From contig CAZUAI010000017.1 of NCBI GenBank assembly GCA_964617875.1, forward strand, positions 14,530 to 78,529: DNA of 64,000 nucleotides, given 5' to 3'. Source of the stretch: CAZMVY01 sp964617875 (GTDB lineage: Bacteria > Planctomycetota > Phycisphaerae > UBA1845 > PWPN01). Both the position numbers and the translations under genes were made by a program. A model generated the notes under the pieces. The model did not search any database, was not told the DNA's origin, and worked only from the letters and a program-made list of their open reading frames with translations. The first letter of the stretch is position 1. Each line of letters starts with the position of its first letter. Shown here piece by piece: positions 10,201 through 18,139 of this stretch.

Positions 10201-10714
10201 GTACGCCGTCGCCCTCAGTCCCGACGGCAGGCGCATCGCCTCCGGCGACCGCAACGGCGTTCTCATCCTCTGGGATGCGGCAACGGGCCGCGAACTCGCT
10301 GTCCTCAAGGGGGACACGGCACCAATTGTCGCCATCGCGTTCAGCCCGGACGGAACACTGGTCGCCGCCGGCAACGACGGCAAGAAGAGCAGGCTCTGGG
10401 ATACGACGACCGGCCGGGAACGGTTCAGCCTGTGCGGTCACGCATCCACGGTCTTCGCGATTGTGTTCAGTCCGGACGGGCGGCGACTCGTCTCCGGCGG
10501 CACGGACAACAAGCTGAAGATATGGGACGCGGTAACAGGCGAGCCGCTGCTCACGCTCTATGGCCACTCTCGCCCCATCCTTGGCGCAGCATTCAGCCGC
10601 GACGGAAGGCGGCTTGTGTCCGTCAGCACCGATCGCGTCATCCGCATCTGGCATACCCGCGGGCAACCGGAAGGGTCCGACGAACCGCAGACGGCGACTT
10701 CAAGACTCCCCTGA
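7280..10714 (+). CDS. Membrane Ser/Thr kinase with zinc-finger N-terminus and 14 WD40 repeats
   Basis: The 1144-residue protein has four parts. Residues 1-55 look like an anti-sigma zinc finger (HLASCEDCRQRFEECV). Residues about 90-360 are a Hanks-type kinase with all key motifs: glycine loop IHRGGQGVVYEA, VAIKVM lysine (about 118), HRDLKPSN catalytic loop (about 210) and DFGLAK (about 231). A single membrane helix lies near 385-405 (AAVAAGIFVVIVLALAV), followed by a charged coiled-coil stretch. From about 505 there are two sets of seven WD40 repeats, each able to form one propeller, separated by a low-complexity linker near 797-845. The kinase should face the cytoplasm and the propellers the periplasm. 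Its last 15 bases overlap the convergent sugar porter gene. Confidence 0.9.
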   Translation: MSVHPIIAQLELLAAGELDDAEATRTRTHLASCEDCRQRFEECVANRSIAGEIRDAMTGGKTSASPREPRTSPGTPAGDAPAAPDPFPGYEILGEIHRGGQGVVYEAIQKGTKRRVAIKVMREGPFAGPRDMVRFEREVEILGQLNHPNIVTIHASGTAAGCFYYVMDYIAGRSLEAWMTAGGQSIRQTLRLFARICEAINAAHLQGVLHRDLKPSNILIDAKDEPHILDFGLAKVVAGDAADDHGMVMTITGQFLGSLPWASPEQVEGVPGTIDVRTDVYSLGVLLYRALAGRFPYDVVGTMRNIMERILNAQPARPSTYRREIDDEIDTIVLKCLAKERERRYQTAGELGGDIRRYLAGEPIEAKRDSGLYVLKKTLRRYRVPAAVAAGIFVVIVLALAVSATSWRRAARDRDAARQAESLAVQRGHEAEQARRLAEDERRRADERADWARRMLYANQIAAVERAHSADAGQMKALLDQCATDLRGWEWYRLRWLSDRSRQTLTGHDGAVSGVAWDRDGTRIASGSHDKTVRVWDAATGREILTLRGHTNSVRAVAFSPDGKHIASSSDDKTARIWDAATGREVLAFRGHASRIPAVCFSPDGTRVASASADRTLRVWDSATGEEKLVLRGHTNSVWCAAFSPNGRQIASGGADATLRLWDVESGAVLRTFRGHERAVWTVAFSPDGARLASGSIDATVRLWNTNEDDEPRTLRGHGGAVATVAFSPNGKHVASAGWDARLKIWDTSRGAEVLTLCGHEDLVWAVAFSPDGQHLASGAKDKTLRIWDVAATTQEVVAQKPGDDDPGEPVGTESEDAAGSAGGRTTKKRDGPASAAAPAASQRAGTYDCIAISPSAELVAAATVEESIEIRSVATGETTLKWASDRSRLTVIAFSPEEKKAAFGHTDGEVRIWDIAANKELLRTTAHQGRISALAFSPDGKRIASTGADKVVHVWDASTGAAGLSLRSHEAAVYAVALSPDGRRIASGDRNGVLILWDAATGRELAVLKGDTAPIVAIAFSPDGTLVAAGNDGKKSRLWDTTTGRERFSLCGHASTVFAIVFSPDGRRLVSGGTDNKLKIWDAVTGEPLLTLYGHSRPILGAAFSRDGRRLVSVSTDRVIRIWHTRGQPEGSDEPQTATSRLP

Positions 10715-12079
10715 CGCGGACCGCCCCCACTGGCGCTCGATCTCCTCCAGCGTTTTGCCCTTCGTTTCCGGCACGGCCCACGCCACAAAGAGGAACGATA
10801 CGACGCACATCACGGCGTAGATCAGGAACGTGTAGCCGCCAAGCTTATCGAGGATGTACGGGAAGAACTGCGACACAAGGAAGCACGAAATCCACAGGAG
10901 GACCGTCGCCACGGACATCGCGCGCCCGCGGATCCGCGTCGGGAAGATCTCCGCGATGACCACCCACACCACCGGCCCCAGCGCCACCGCAAAGGACGCG
11001 ACATACGCCAGCGCGGCGATCAGCACCCACGGGCCGTGAAGGATCTCGATCGACACCGTCAGCAGCACGAGCGACAACCCCATCCCCGCCGACCCCAACA
11101 ACAGAAGCGGCTTGCGGCCCACCCGGTCCACGACCCAGATGGCAACCACCGTCAGAGCCATGTTCACCACGCCGATCAGGACGTTCTGGCCGAGCGCGGC
11201 CATCGTGCCGAGGCCCGCCTTCTTGAAGATCTCCGGCCCGTAGTAGAGGACCGTGTTGATTCCCGTGACCTGCTGAAGGACCGCCAGCCCCACGCCGATC
11301 AGCAGCGCGACCCGCATGCCCGGCAAGAAGAGCTGCGAGATGGAACCGCCCTCGTGTGCGATGGCGTCCTGGATCTCCGCGATCTCCACCGCCGCATGCT
11401 GTTGCCCCCCGAGCCGGGCGAGGATGGTCCGGGCACGATCAACCTGCCCCTGCTTGACCAACCACCGCGGGCTTTCCGGGACCAGGCACAACAGGATCAG
11501 AAACGCGATCGCCGGAAACGCGCCGGACGCGAACATCCACCGCCAGCCGACCTGCTCATTCCACGCGTCATCGCCCAGGCTCGCCACAAGGGCGTTCACG
11601 AAGTACACGATCATGATGCCGGAAACGATCGCGAACTGGTTCACCGACACCAGCCGCCCGCGGATCCGCGCCGGCGAGACCTCGGCGATGTACAGCGGCG
11701 ACAGCATCGAGGCCATGCCGACCCCCACGCCGGTCAGGATCCGCGCCGCGACAAACTGGGTGAGCGTCCGCGGGACCGCCGCGCCCACGGCGGACACGGC
11801 AAACAACACCGCCGCCAGCAGCAGCGACTTCTTCCGGCCGAGCCGGTCGCTGAGCGTCCCCGCGATGCACGCCCCGATCATGCACCCGACCAGCGCGCAC
11901 GAGGCCGCCCACCCCTTCCACAATTCGTCCAGCCCAAAGTGCTTCTGCAGGAACCCGATCGCGCCCGACACCACCGCCGTGTCGTACCCGAACAGCAGGC
12001 CCCCCAGCGCCGCCACCAGCGCAAGGAGCCACACATAGGCCATGCTGCCCCTGTCGTCGCCGCGTCCCGTCGTCATCAT
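10700..12079 (-). CDS. Sugar porter (MFS, XylE/GLUT family)
   Basis: A 459-residue inner-membrane proton/sugar symporter. Family marks are all present: DRLGRKKSLLLAA in the loop after helix 2, PESPRWLVKQGQ at the end of helix 6, QQVTGINTVLYYGPEIF in helix 7, and PETKGKTLEEIE at the C-terminus. Twelve hydrophobic helices can be counted. I chose the ATG at 12079, which gives MMTTGRGDDRGSMAYVWLL; longer starts only add Arg-rich shadow sequence. The stop lies 15 bases inside the convergent kinase gene. The QQVTGIN helix fits hexose or xylose as substrate, but the sugar is not certain. Confidence 0.9.
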   Translation of the reverse strand: MMTTGRGDDRGSMAYVWLLALVAALGGLLFGYDTAVVSGAIGFLQKHFGLDELWKGWAASCALVGCMIGACIAGTLSDRLGRKKSLLLAAVLFAVSAVGAAVPRTLTQFVAARILTGVGVGMASMLSPLYIAEVSPARIRGRLVSVNQFAIVSGIMIVYFVNALVASLGDDAWNEQVGWRWMFASGAFPAIAFLILLCLVPESPRWLVKQGQVDRARTILARLGGQQHAAVEIAEIQDAIAHEGGSISQLFLPGMRVALLIGVGLAVLQQVTGINTVLYYGPEIFKKAGLGTMAALGQNVLIGVVNMALTVVAIWVVDRVGRKPLLLLGSAGMGLSLVLLTVSIEILHGPWVLIAALAYVASFAVALGPVVWVVIAEIFPTRIRGRAMSVATVLLWISCFLVSQFFPYILDKLGGYTFLIYAVMCVVSFLFVAWAVPETKGKTLEEIERQWGRSASGES

Positions 12080-12228
12080 CAGCCGACCCTCGCGATATCG
12101 GAGACCACCGTACCCGCGCACCGGTCGTGCGCCCCGCTCATCCGTGCAGGCCCACACCGCCGCACGACCAACGCCGTTCCCGGTCGGGCGGCCCTCTTGT
12201 GATGAAGGCCTCGTGCCTGCGTCCGCCC

Positions 12229-12245
12229 GCAGGCCGGACGCCTGC
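12229..12245. repeat. Short palindrome GCAGGC-N5-GCCTGC, copy 1
   Basis: A 6-bp-arm palindrome in the 339-base gap between the sugar porter and the ADP-ribosylglycohydrolase genes. The same arms and the same 5-base spacing occur at 27879-27895. Nothing else recognisable is in this gap. Confidence 0.5.
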
Positions 12246-12418
12246 GCGTCAAGGCGCGCACGCGTGCCGCCGGAAACGGCACAAACCGCCCCTATCATCG
12301 CCGACAAGCGCGATACCGCAAACGCGCCGAAACGGCCAACCGGCAAGTCAGCCGCGAATTGCCTGACACACGATCCCGCTGAAGGATATCTCGATGCTTG
12401 AGAGCGGCGTCGCGGCGG

Positions 12419-14104
12419 TTACTTGCTTTCGATCGCGATCTCCCCCCAGTACGCCGCCTCGTGGGACCAGTCGGTCGCCTGGTTGAGCAACTCCAGCTCG
12501 ATCGTCTTCCCGGCATACTCCGACAAATCCACGTTCAGCGTGAGCCAGTTCTTCGTCGCCGTGTCTTTGCCCACCGGCTTTTCCGCAAGGACCTTGCCGT
12601 TCGCCCTGACGACCAGCATCCAGTCGCCGTCCGGGTGGTGGCCGGCGATGACGCGAAGCGTCGTCGTCCTGCCCGCAGGCACGTCCACCTTCCGCGACAG
12701 CACGCAGGGCGTGTCCTTGTCCTTCGGGTGCGTGACGTAGACATTCTTGCGGCCGCGCCACTTGTCGCGCGGACCGGGGTCCATGTCGGTGCCGCAGTCC
12801 CGCATCTTCCAGCCGGGGGCGAAGGTCTCGAACGCCTTGATCGGCCCCGGCTCCGTGATCTTCGCCATCTCCTCTTCCGTGAAGCGGCTGTTCGCGATCG
12901 GCCCCGGCTCCCAGCTTCGCTGCAACGGGCTCGTCTGAGGCGCCAGAACGGGAATCACGAATTCCTCCTCACCGGCTGCGTTCTTCTCGATCCGCCCGCC
13001 GGCCCGCACGACGAACTGGCGCGCCAGCTTCTCGCACACATCCAGCAGCGCGGGAAAGTTGTACGGCGTGTGACTGAAGACGGCCTTTTCGTCCAATTCC
13101 TTCGTAAACCGCTCCGGAAGCTTCGAAAACGGGATGGTCGTGAACAGCACGCCCGCCGAACTCGACGGGTTGCAGTCCGAGTCGAGGCCGCAACGGCACG
13201 AGATGATGATCGTCTGGTCCAGGTCCCGCTTGCCGTACAGCAGCCCCACCAACACGTACGCCCCGTTGATCCGGACGTCGATCACGCCCGTCGAGTCCTT
13301 CTGGTACGCAGGGTCCTTGCGCCACTTCTTCTGGCACAGGCCCCAGGCCTTCTCCCAGTCATTCGGATCGTCCCGATACCACTGGAGCAGGTCGCGCACC
13401 ATTTCGGCATAATGGCTCTGGGCCGGGATGCACTTGAGAGCGGCCTCAACGATCTTCACCGGGTCCGACTCGAAGAACGCCTCCGCATACATCCCGCCGA
13501 TGAACTGGCCCGCGTACACCCCGTCGCCGTAATTCATCAACCGTCCGAACTTCTCGCCCAGCTGGATCACGACGTTGGGCAGGCCGGGAGCGATGAGACC
13601 CGAGTAGTCCGCCTCAATCTGGTAGTCGATGTCGTTCGGCGCGCGGTGGAACCGTGGATGGCTCGAGTCCGGCGGAGCGATCCCGTTGCGGAGGTTGTTC
13701 CGCCCGGCGGCATTGGCGCACCACAGCGGGAACTTCGTGTTCGCAAAATCGATGCCCGCCTGGCGGATCGACACGTCAAGCCCGTACAGCTCCATCGAGC
13801 GGAGAAAGGTCATCTCGACGTAGAGGTCATCCTGGCCGAAGGCGTCGTTGATCTTCTTCGGCTCCCATTTTGGCATGGCGTCCGCCGGAATGATCCGATC
13901 GACAAACTTGCCCTCGGTTGGTGCCCCCCAGGCCACGCCGACCATCTGGCCTATCCAGCCTGACTTTATTCGTTCTCGGTACTCACGAATACCCAGATGC
14001 CGAAACTCCGCCGCCTTGACCCAGGTCGGCATGGCCGACATCGCCCCGCACGCGACGGCAACAATACCCAAGACCGCTTTGCTCGGAACCAGACTGCTCC
14101 TCAT
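12419..14104 (-). CDS. Exported ADP-ribosylglycohydrolase-family protein
   Basis: A 561-residue protein with a Sec signal (SSLVPSKAVLGIVAVACGA then ...VKAAEF). The core, about residues 40-400, matches the ADP-ribosylglycohydrolase fold: IGQMVGVAWGAPTEG, FGQDDLYVEMTFLRSME, NYGDGVYAGQFIGGMYAEAF and CGLDSDCNPSSSAGV. The last motif carries Asp residues that bind metal in the family. A C-terminal beta-sandwich (about 430-561) resembles a carbohydrate-binding domain. Exported members are unlikely to act on ADP-ribosylated proteins; they may cleave other glycosides. The ATG at 14104 has GAGGAG 5-6 bases upstream. It is not linked to an obvious operon. Confidence 0.82.
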   Translation of the reverse strand: MRSSLVPSKAVLGIVAVACGAMSAMPTWVKAAEFRHLGIREYRERIKSGWIGQMVGVAWGAPTEGKFVDRIIPADAMPKWEPKKINDAFGQDDLYVEMTFLRSMELYGLDVSIRQAGIDFANTKFPLWCANAAGRNNLRNGIAPPDSSHPRFHRAPNDIDYQIEADYSGLIAPGLPNVVIQLGEKFGRLMNYGDGVYAGQFIGGMYAEAFFESDPVKIVEAALKCIPAQSHYAEMVRDLLQWYRDDPNDWEKAWGLCQKKWRKDPAYQKDSTGVIDVRINGAYVLVGLLYGKRDLDQTIIISCRCGLDSDCNPSSSAGVLFTTIPFSKLPERFTKELDEKAVFSHTPYNFPALLDVCEKLARQFVVRAGGRIEKNAAGEEEFVIPVLAPQTSPLQRSWEPGPIANSRFTEEEMAKITEPGPIKAFETFAPGWKMRDCGTDMDPGPRDKWRGRKNVYVTHPKDKDTPCVLSRKVDVPAGRTTTLRVIAGHHPDGDWMLVVRANGKVLAEKPVGKDTATKNWLTLNVDLSEYAGKTIELELLNQATDWSHEAAYWGEIAIESK

Positions 14105-14482
14105 ATGAACTCCTCGTGGTTCCCGCAAGAACCCAAAGCAATAGCCTGTGCGAATCTCTGGCGACCCGTTCGCCAGCACCCGCCCGCCATGATTTCCCAA
14201 CCCGCGCGAGAATGCAAGCTGCCTCGTTCTCAGCCCGAAAAATCGCGTTCTTGTGCAGGCTCAACCCTGGTCACCATCCAACCGTCATGACGTCCCCGCG
14301 GAGGCCTGCGCGGCGCGCCGCATCTTTCAACAGATGGTTTCGAGGCGTCCCCCCAAAGTTGTACAGGCGAGGGCGGAAACCGGTCGATAATCACTCGTCG
14401 GTTATCGGACAAGGCGGAAGCTCAACCGGCCCCGCCCAAGTGCCGATAAACAGGGACTGCCCACGGACGGCGGAGACGAACG
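14105..14482. other. Divergent intergenic region
   Basis: 378 bases separate the divergent ADP-ribosylglycohydrolase and TolB-like genes, so both promoters should lie here. I see no clear sigma-70 boxes and no gene. Both 5-prime ends have usable ribosome sites. Confidence 0.5.
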
Positions 14483-15676
14483 TTGACGACGGTTTCGCGT
14501 CATATCAACCATGCCAAGTCGTTTATCGGCTTGCCGTTTATCGGTGTCTGCTTGGCCCTCGCGGGCTGCGAGTCGTCGCCGGCCGCCCACGACCACGCCA
14601 TCGCCGGACAAGAAGCAAAGGCGGCGCCGTGCGAGGGCATGGAATCGCCCTCTTCGCCGACCCAGCGGTCGCCGATCAGCCTCTTCGGCGAGTTTCCCGA
14701 CCGTGAGAGCGTTCCCTTCGAATCCAGGCCCGTTCACTCTGCCCTGCAACATACGAATTGCCCGGAGGGGGCCGATTTTGACCCGGCGGTCGATGCGGCG
14801 GGCGAGCGGCTCGTGTTCGCATCGACCCGGCACGCCAAGAAGCCGGACTTGTACGTCAAGAGCGTCAGCGGAGCAGCCATCACGCAGGTTACGTCCGATC
14901 CCGCATCCGACATCCAGCCGGAGTTCTCACCCGACGGCAAGCGGATCGCTTTTTCCAGCGATCGTGCGGGAAACTTCGACATTTGGATGGTCAACGCCGA
15001 CGGGACGGAACCGACCCAGCTCACACACGAGGCGTCGCACGACGTGCATCCGGCCTGGGCGCCCGACGGCCAGCGAATCGCATTCTGCAGCCTGAACACG
15101 CAATCGGGCCAGTGGGAATTGTGGCTTCTCGATCTACGCCAGGCCGGCGTACGAAAGTTCATCGGCTATGGCCTGTATCCCCGCTGGTCGCCGATCGAGG
15201 AGCGGATCGTCTATCAGCGAGCACGCGAACGCGGCCAGCGATGGTTCAGCGTATGGACGCTCCGACTGGTGAACGGTGAGCCACGATTCCCGACGGAGAT
15301 TTCGGCCGGGGCGAACGAAGCGCACATCCTGCCGACGTTTTCACCGGACGGGCGCCGTGTGGCATTCTGCGTAGTCGGGGGCCGGTCATCAGACGAGCTG
15401 GCGAGCAAACCGGCCCCAAGCGAAATACGCATCGTGAATGCCGACGGGGGTGGCCTTGTTCGTCTCACGGACGGCGACGGCGCCAATTACAGTCCGTATT
15501 GGGCGCGTGACGGCCGTATTTATTTCACGAGTACCCGCGGCGGGAAAGAGACAATCTGGTCGGTACGTCCGGAAATCGGCGATTTGACGGCCCCTGCGGC
15601 GGGGGCGGAGCCGATGCTGGACCGCGTGGTGATTCCGGCGGCCCCGGCCGCGACGTCCGCGACGGCAGGACGATGA
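14483..15676 (+). CDS. TolB-like beta-propeller lipoprotein
   Basis: A 397-residue predicted lipoprotein. The TTG start at 14483 follows GGAG and gives a signal ending in LALAGC, so Cys near residue 28 would be acylated. From about residue 90 on there are repeated PD40/TolB-type blades: DIQPEFSPDGKRIAFSSDR, NFDIWMVNADGTEPTQLTH, PTFSPDGRRVAFCV and EIRIVNADGGGLVRLTD. TolB-like propellers bind partners at the periplasmic face of the envelope. No tolA, pal or tolQR is adjacent, so a Tol role is not supported; it may be a general scaffold. Confidence 0.85.
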   Translation: MTTVSRHINHAKSFIGLPFIGVCLALAGCESSPAAHDHAIAGQEAKAAPCEGMESPSSPTQRSPISLFGEFPDRESVPFESRPVHSALQHTNCPEGADFDPAVDAAGERLVFASTRHAKKPDLYVKSVSGAAITQVTSDPASDIQPEFSPDGKRIAFSSDRAGNFDIWMVNADGTEPTQLTHEASHDVHPAWAPDGQRIAFCSLNTQSGQWELWLLDLRQAGVRKFIGYGLYPRWSPIEERIVYQRARERGQRWFSVWTLRLVNGEPRFPTEISAGANEAHILPTFSPDGRRVAFCVVGGRSSDELASKPAPSEIRIVNADGGGLVRLTDGDGANYSPYWARDGRIYFTSTRGGKETIWSVRPEIGDLTAPAAGAEPMLDRVVIPAAPAATSATAGR

Positions 15677-15857
15677 ATCCGGATCTTTGCGTGTTATTGA
15701 GTCTCAAGACGGTCCGGAGAATAGACGAAAAAAACAACGACCCCGGCGTATGGCCGGGAGAACGGTTAAAAAACCGACGGTGCGCGGCCAGAGCGATCGC
15801 GGAGCGAGTCTCCCGGCCGCACGTCGGATAGACAATGGAGTGCGAGGTCGATCAAGG

Positions 15858-16658
15858 ATGATCACGACCGTTGTAGCTCAACCCGTAATCCGCGCTGTGT
15901 GCCGAGCCTCCTCGGTGGGCCGGAGAGTCCGTACGGGTGGGCTGCTCGGGTTCCTGGGCATGGCCGCCGTCGTCGGTTGTGCCCAGAAGCGTCCGGACAT
16001 CGGGGTATCGGTTTCGAACTCGCCGCCGCTGACCGTAGCGGTTGCCCCCGCGATGAACTTCAGCGGGTCCTCGAACTGGGATCCGGTGCGGGTGGCGGAC
16101 CTGATGGCGAGCGAGTTGTCGCAGTTGCCGGGGATCAACGTAGTCGGCGTGAACCGCGTGTTGGCCGTGCTCGCCCGCCAGGGGCGGGACGGAATCGTGT
16201 CGCCGGCCCACGCGTTGGCGGTCTGTGATCAGCTCGGAGTGGATGCCATCTTGGTGTTTGCGATCACGGAATTCGATCCTTACGTGCCGCCGGTCGTGGC
16301 GCTGGCGGCACAGCTGTACGGACCGCACGCACGGGACGCGGGCTTCGACCCGGTGGCCGCATCGAGGCAGGCCCGTCCCTTCGCGACGGACACTCTGGCC
16401 AGCGACTCGTTGCGTCCCTGGGCGGAGGTCCAGCGGACCTATAACGGCATGCACGAGTCGGTGCAGAAGGCGGTCGAGGCGTTTGCCCGGCCGCGCGACG
16501 CCGACCGAAGCCCGATGGGATGGCGAAAGTACCTCGCCAGCCAGGAGTTGTATCTGCGGTTCTGCTGCCACAACGCCCTGCAGGACCTGATGCGCGCCGA
16601 ACCGGGCCGGACCTCGGCCGAGAGCGTTGCCATGAGCGCGAGGGAGGCCAACCCATGA
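15858..16658 (+). CDS. Predicted lipoprotein, CsgG/GNA1162-like fold
   Basis: A 266-residue protein whose signal ends in a lipobox (LGMAAVVGC). The mature start (LTVAVAPAMNFSGSSNWD, then VADLMASELSQLPGINVVG) resembles the N-terminal strand and helix of CsgG/LpoB/GNA1162-type lipoproteins, where a strand is followed by an S-x-L helix. I chose the ATG at 15858 since the earlier reading adds only basic non-homologous residues. The next gene overlaps it by four bases. The family link is by pattern only. Upstream bases 15677-15857 hold no gene. Confidence 0.6.
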   Translation: MITTVVAQPVIRAVCRASSVGRRVRTGGLLGFLGMAAVVGCAQKRPDIGVSVSNSPPLTVAVAPAMNFSGSSNWDPVRVADLMASELSQLPGINVVGVNRVLAVLARQGRDGIVSPAHALAVCDQLGVDAILVFAITEFDPYVPPVVALAAQLYGPHARDAGFDPVAASRQARPFATDTLASDSLRPWAEVQRTYNGMHESVQKAVEAFARPRDADRSPMGWRKYLASQELYLRFCCHNALQDLMRAEPGRTSAESVAMSAREANP

Positions 16659-16867
16659 ACGTCACGAATACGAGACAGTTGTCCCTGGTCAAGGGACAGG
16701 ACCGCTATGTGTTCCGTTATCCGGCGGGAAGAGAGGCGGACATCATAGCTGCGTTTGCGTCGATGGCGTCCGACCCCGACACCGACTTTGACTGGTTCGA
16801 CGCGGCTGTGCTCAGTTACCAGATGGGTCGTCGACTCGAGATGGAGCTTGAGACTAGTTCGACATGA
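16655..16867 (+). CDS. Conserved-looking 70-residue protein of unknown function
   Basis: The protein starts MNVTNTRQLSLVKGQDRYVF and contains DFDWFDAAVLSYQMGRRL. The ATG overlaps the stop of the lipoprotein gene (ATGA) and GAGGGAGG lies upstream, so it is well placed as a coupled second gene. I do not recognise a domain. It is mostly hydrophilic with no signal peptide, and so is probably cytoplasmic. Confidence 0.65.
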   Translation: MNVTNTRQLSLVKGQDRYVFRYPAGREADIIAAFASMASDPDTDFDWFDAAVLSYQMGRRLEMELETSST

Positions 16868-16951
16868 CGGGTGCCGCGCTGGGATGCCAGGCTGTTCGTC
16901 TCGGGCCAGGTTGATCGAGAAATGTCGTTCGCCGCTGGTGTGTCCGCTATC

Positions 16952-17959
16952 ATGACCGAGAATCCGCTGATCGAAGAATTCCTCAACTACCTCCGATACG
17001 AGAGGCACTTCTCGCCGCATACGGCGAAGTGCTACGCAGCCGATCTGCACCAATTCTGCGAATTCCTCGTCAGGGCGCCAGGGCAGAAGGCCGGGGGCGA
17101 GGCCGGGGAAGGCTATGCCGCGGGGGGCGCGGGCGGCGGCGGGACCGCGGTCGCCGTGGCCCCGGCCGTGCCGGCGGCCGCCGTCGAGTCCAGGGAATTG
17201 CTGATCAATGTGCAAACGGAGAGCGTCCGCGACTTCCTCACCTTCCTCAAGGACCAGGACTACTCCAAGTCCACCACGGCGAGGAAGCTGGCGACGCTCC
17301 GAAGCTTCTACAAGTTCTGTGTCAAACGCGGGCATGTGCAGAACAACCCGGTGGCGACGATTCGCACGCCGAAGCAGGAAAAGCGACTGCCCAAGTTCCT
17401 CGATTTCGCCCAGGTGCAGAAACTCCTGGAAACGCCCGATGCGAGCACCCTGCTCGGCGCGAGAGACCGGGCGATGCTCGAGACGATGTACGCCACCGGC
17501 GTTCGCGTGAGCGAGCTGGTGGACCTCAACATCGCCGACGTGGACTTTGTCGGCGAGGCCGTACACGTCCGCGGCAAGGGGAAGAAGGAACGCGTCACGC
17601 CGATTTCCCGGACGGCCCTCACGCACATCCAGCGTTACCTGGACATGCGCAAGGCGGACCCGCGCTCCACGACGTTTGAGCAGCAGGCTCTCTTCGTCAA
17701 CAAGCACGGGCAGCGGCTCAGCACGCGAAGCGTCCGTCGGAAGCTCGACAAATACCTCCTCCAGTGCGGGCTCGACCCCTGCATCAGTCCGCACACCCTC
17801 CGCCACAGCTTCGCCACCCACATGCTGAACAACGGCGCCGATCTGCGAAGCGTCCAGGAACTCCTGGGCCATCAGTCGATCTCGACGACGCAGGTCTACA
17901 CGCACCTGGTCAGCGGCCAACTGAAGGATGCCTACGACAAGTCGCACCCTCGCTCCTGA
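16952..17959 (+). CDS. Tyrosine recombinase XerC/XerD
   Basis: A 335-residue site-specific recombinase, probably the chromosome-dimer resolvase acting at dif. The N-terminal SAM-like domain starts MTENPLIEEFLNYLRYERHFS. The catalytic residues are complete: Arg in ATGVRVSELVDL, Lys in VRGKGKKER, His/Arg in ISPHTLRHSFATH, His in LLGHQS and Tyr in TTQVYTHL. An Ala/Gly-rich insertion of about 37 residues interrupts the N-terminal domain at roughly residues 43-80, and is not usual in Xer proteins. An ATG at 16922 is an alternative start. XerC and XerD cannot be told apart here. A good terminator follows. Confidence 0.92.
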   Translation: MTENPLIEEFLNYLRYERHFSPHTAKCYAADLHQFCEFLVRAPGQKAGGEAGEGYAAGGAGGGGTAVAVAPAVPAAAVESRELLINVQTESVRDFLTFLKDQDYSKSTTARKLATLRSFYKFCVKRGHVQNNPVATIRTPKQEKRLPKFLDFAQVQKLLETPDASTLLGARDRAMLETMYATGVRVSELVDLNIADVDFVGEAVHVRGKGKKERVTPISRTALTHIQRYLDMRKADPRSTTFEQQALFVNKHGQRLSTRSVRRKLDKYLLQCGLDPCISPHTLRHSFATHMLNNGADLRSVQELLGHQSISTTQVYTHLVSGQLKDAYDKSHPRS

Positions 17960-17995
17960 GACACGCGACTTGCCGCGACAATCTCGCCGGAGATG

Positions 17996-18027
17996 ACCGG
18001 GCGGTTGGCCGCCCGGTCTTCTTTTTG
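17996..18027 (+). terminator. Rho-independent terminator after the Xer gene
   Basis: Nine-base perfect arms ACCGGGCGG and CCGCCCGGT around a 4-base loop, followed by CTTCTTTTTGG. It lies 36 bases past the recombinase stop. Confidence 0.85.
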
Positions 18028-18139
18028 GTGCGCGCCGTGGCGCGGTTGCCGCGTGGCCCGGTGACTCCGTAACGCCGTTTCCGGAGGCAGCGGCGCCCGC
18101 TTCGTGGCCTGGGGAGTGCGGCCCGGATAGAATAGGCAC

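Noticed and set aside
14483..15676. True TolB of the Tol-Pal system
   Set aside because: It has a lipobox, which TolB lacks, and no tol or pal gene is adjacent.
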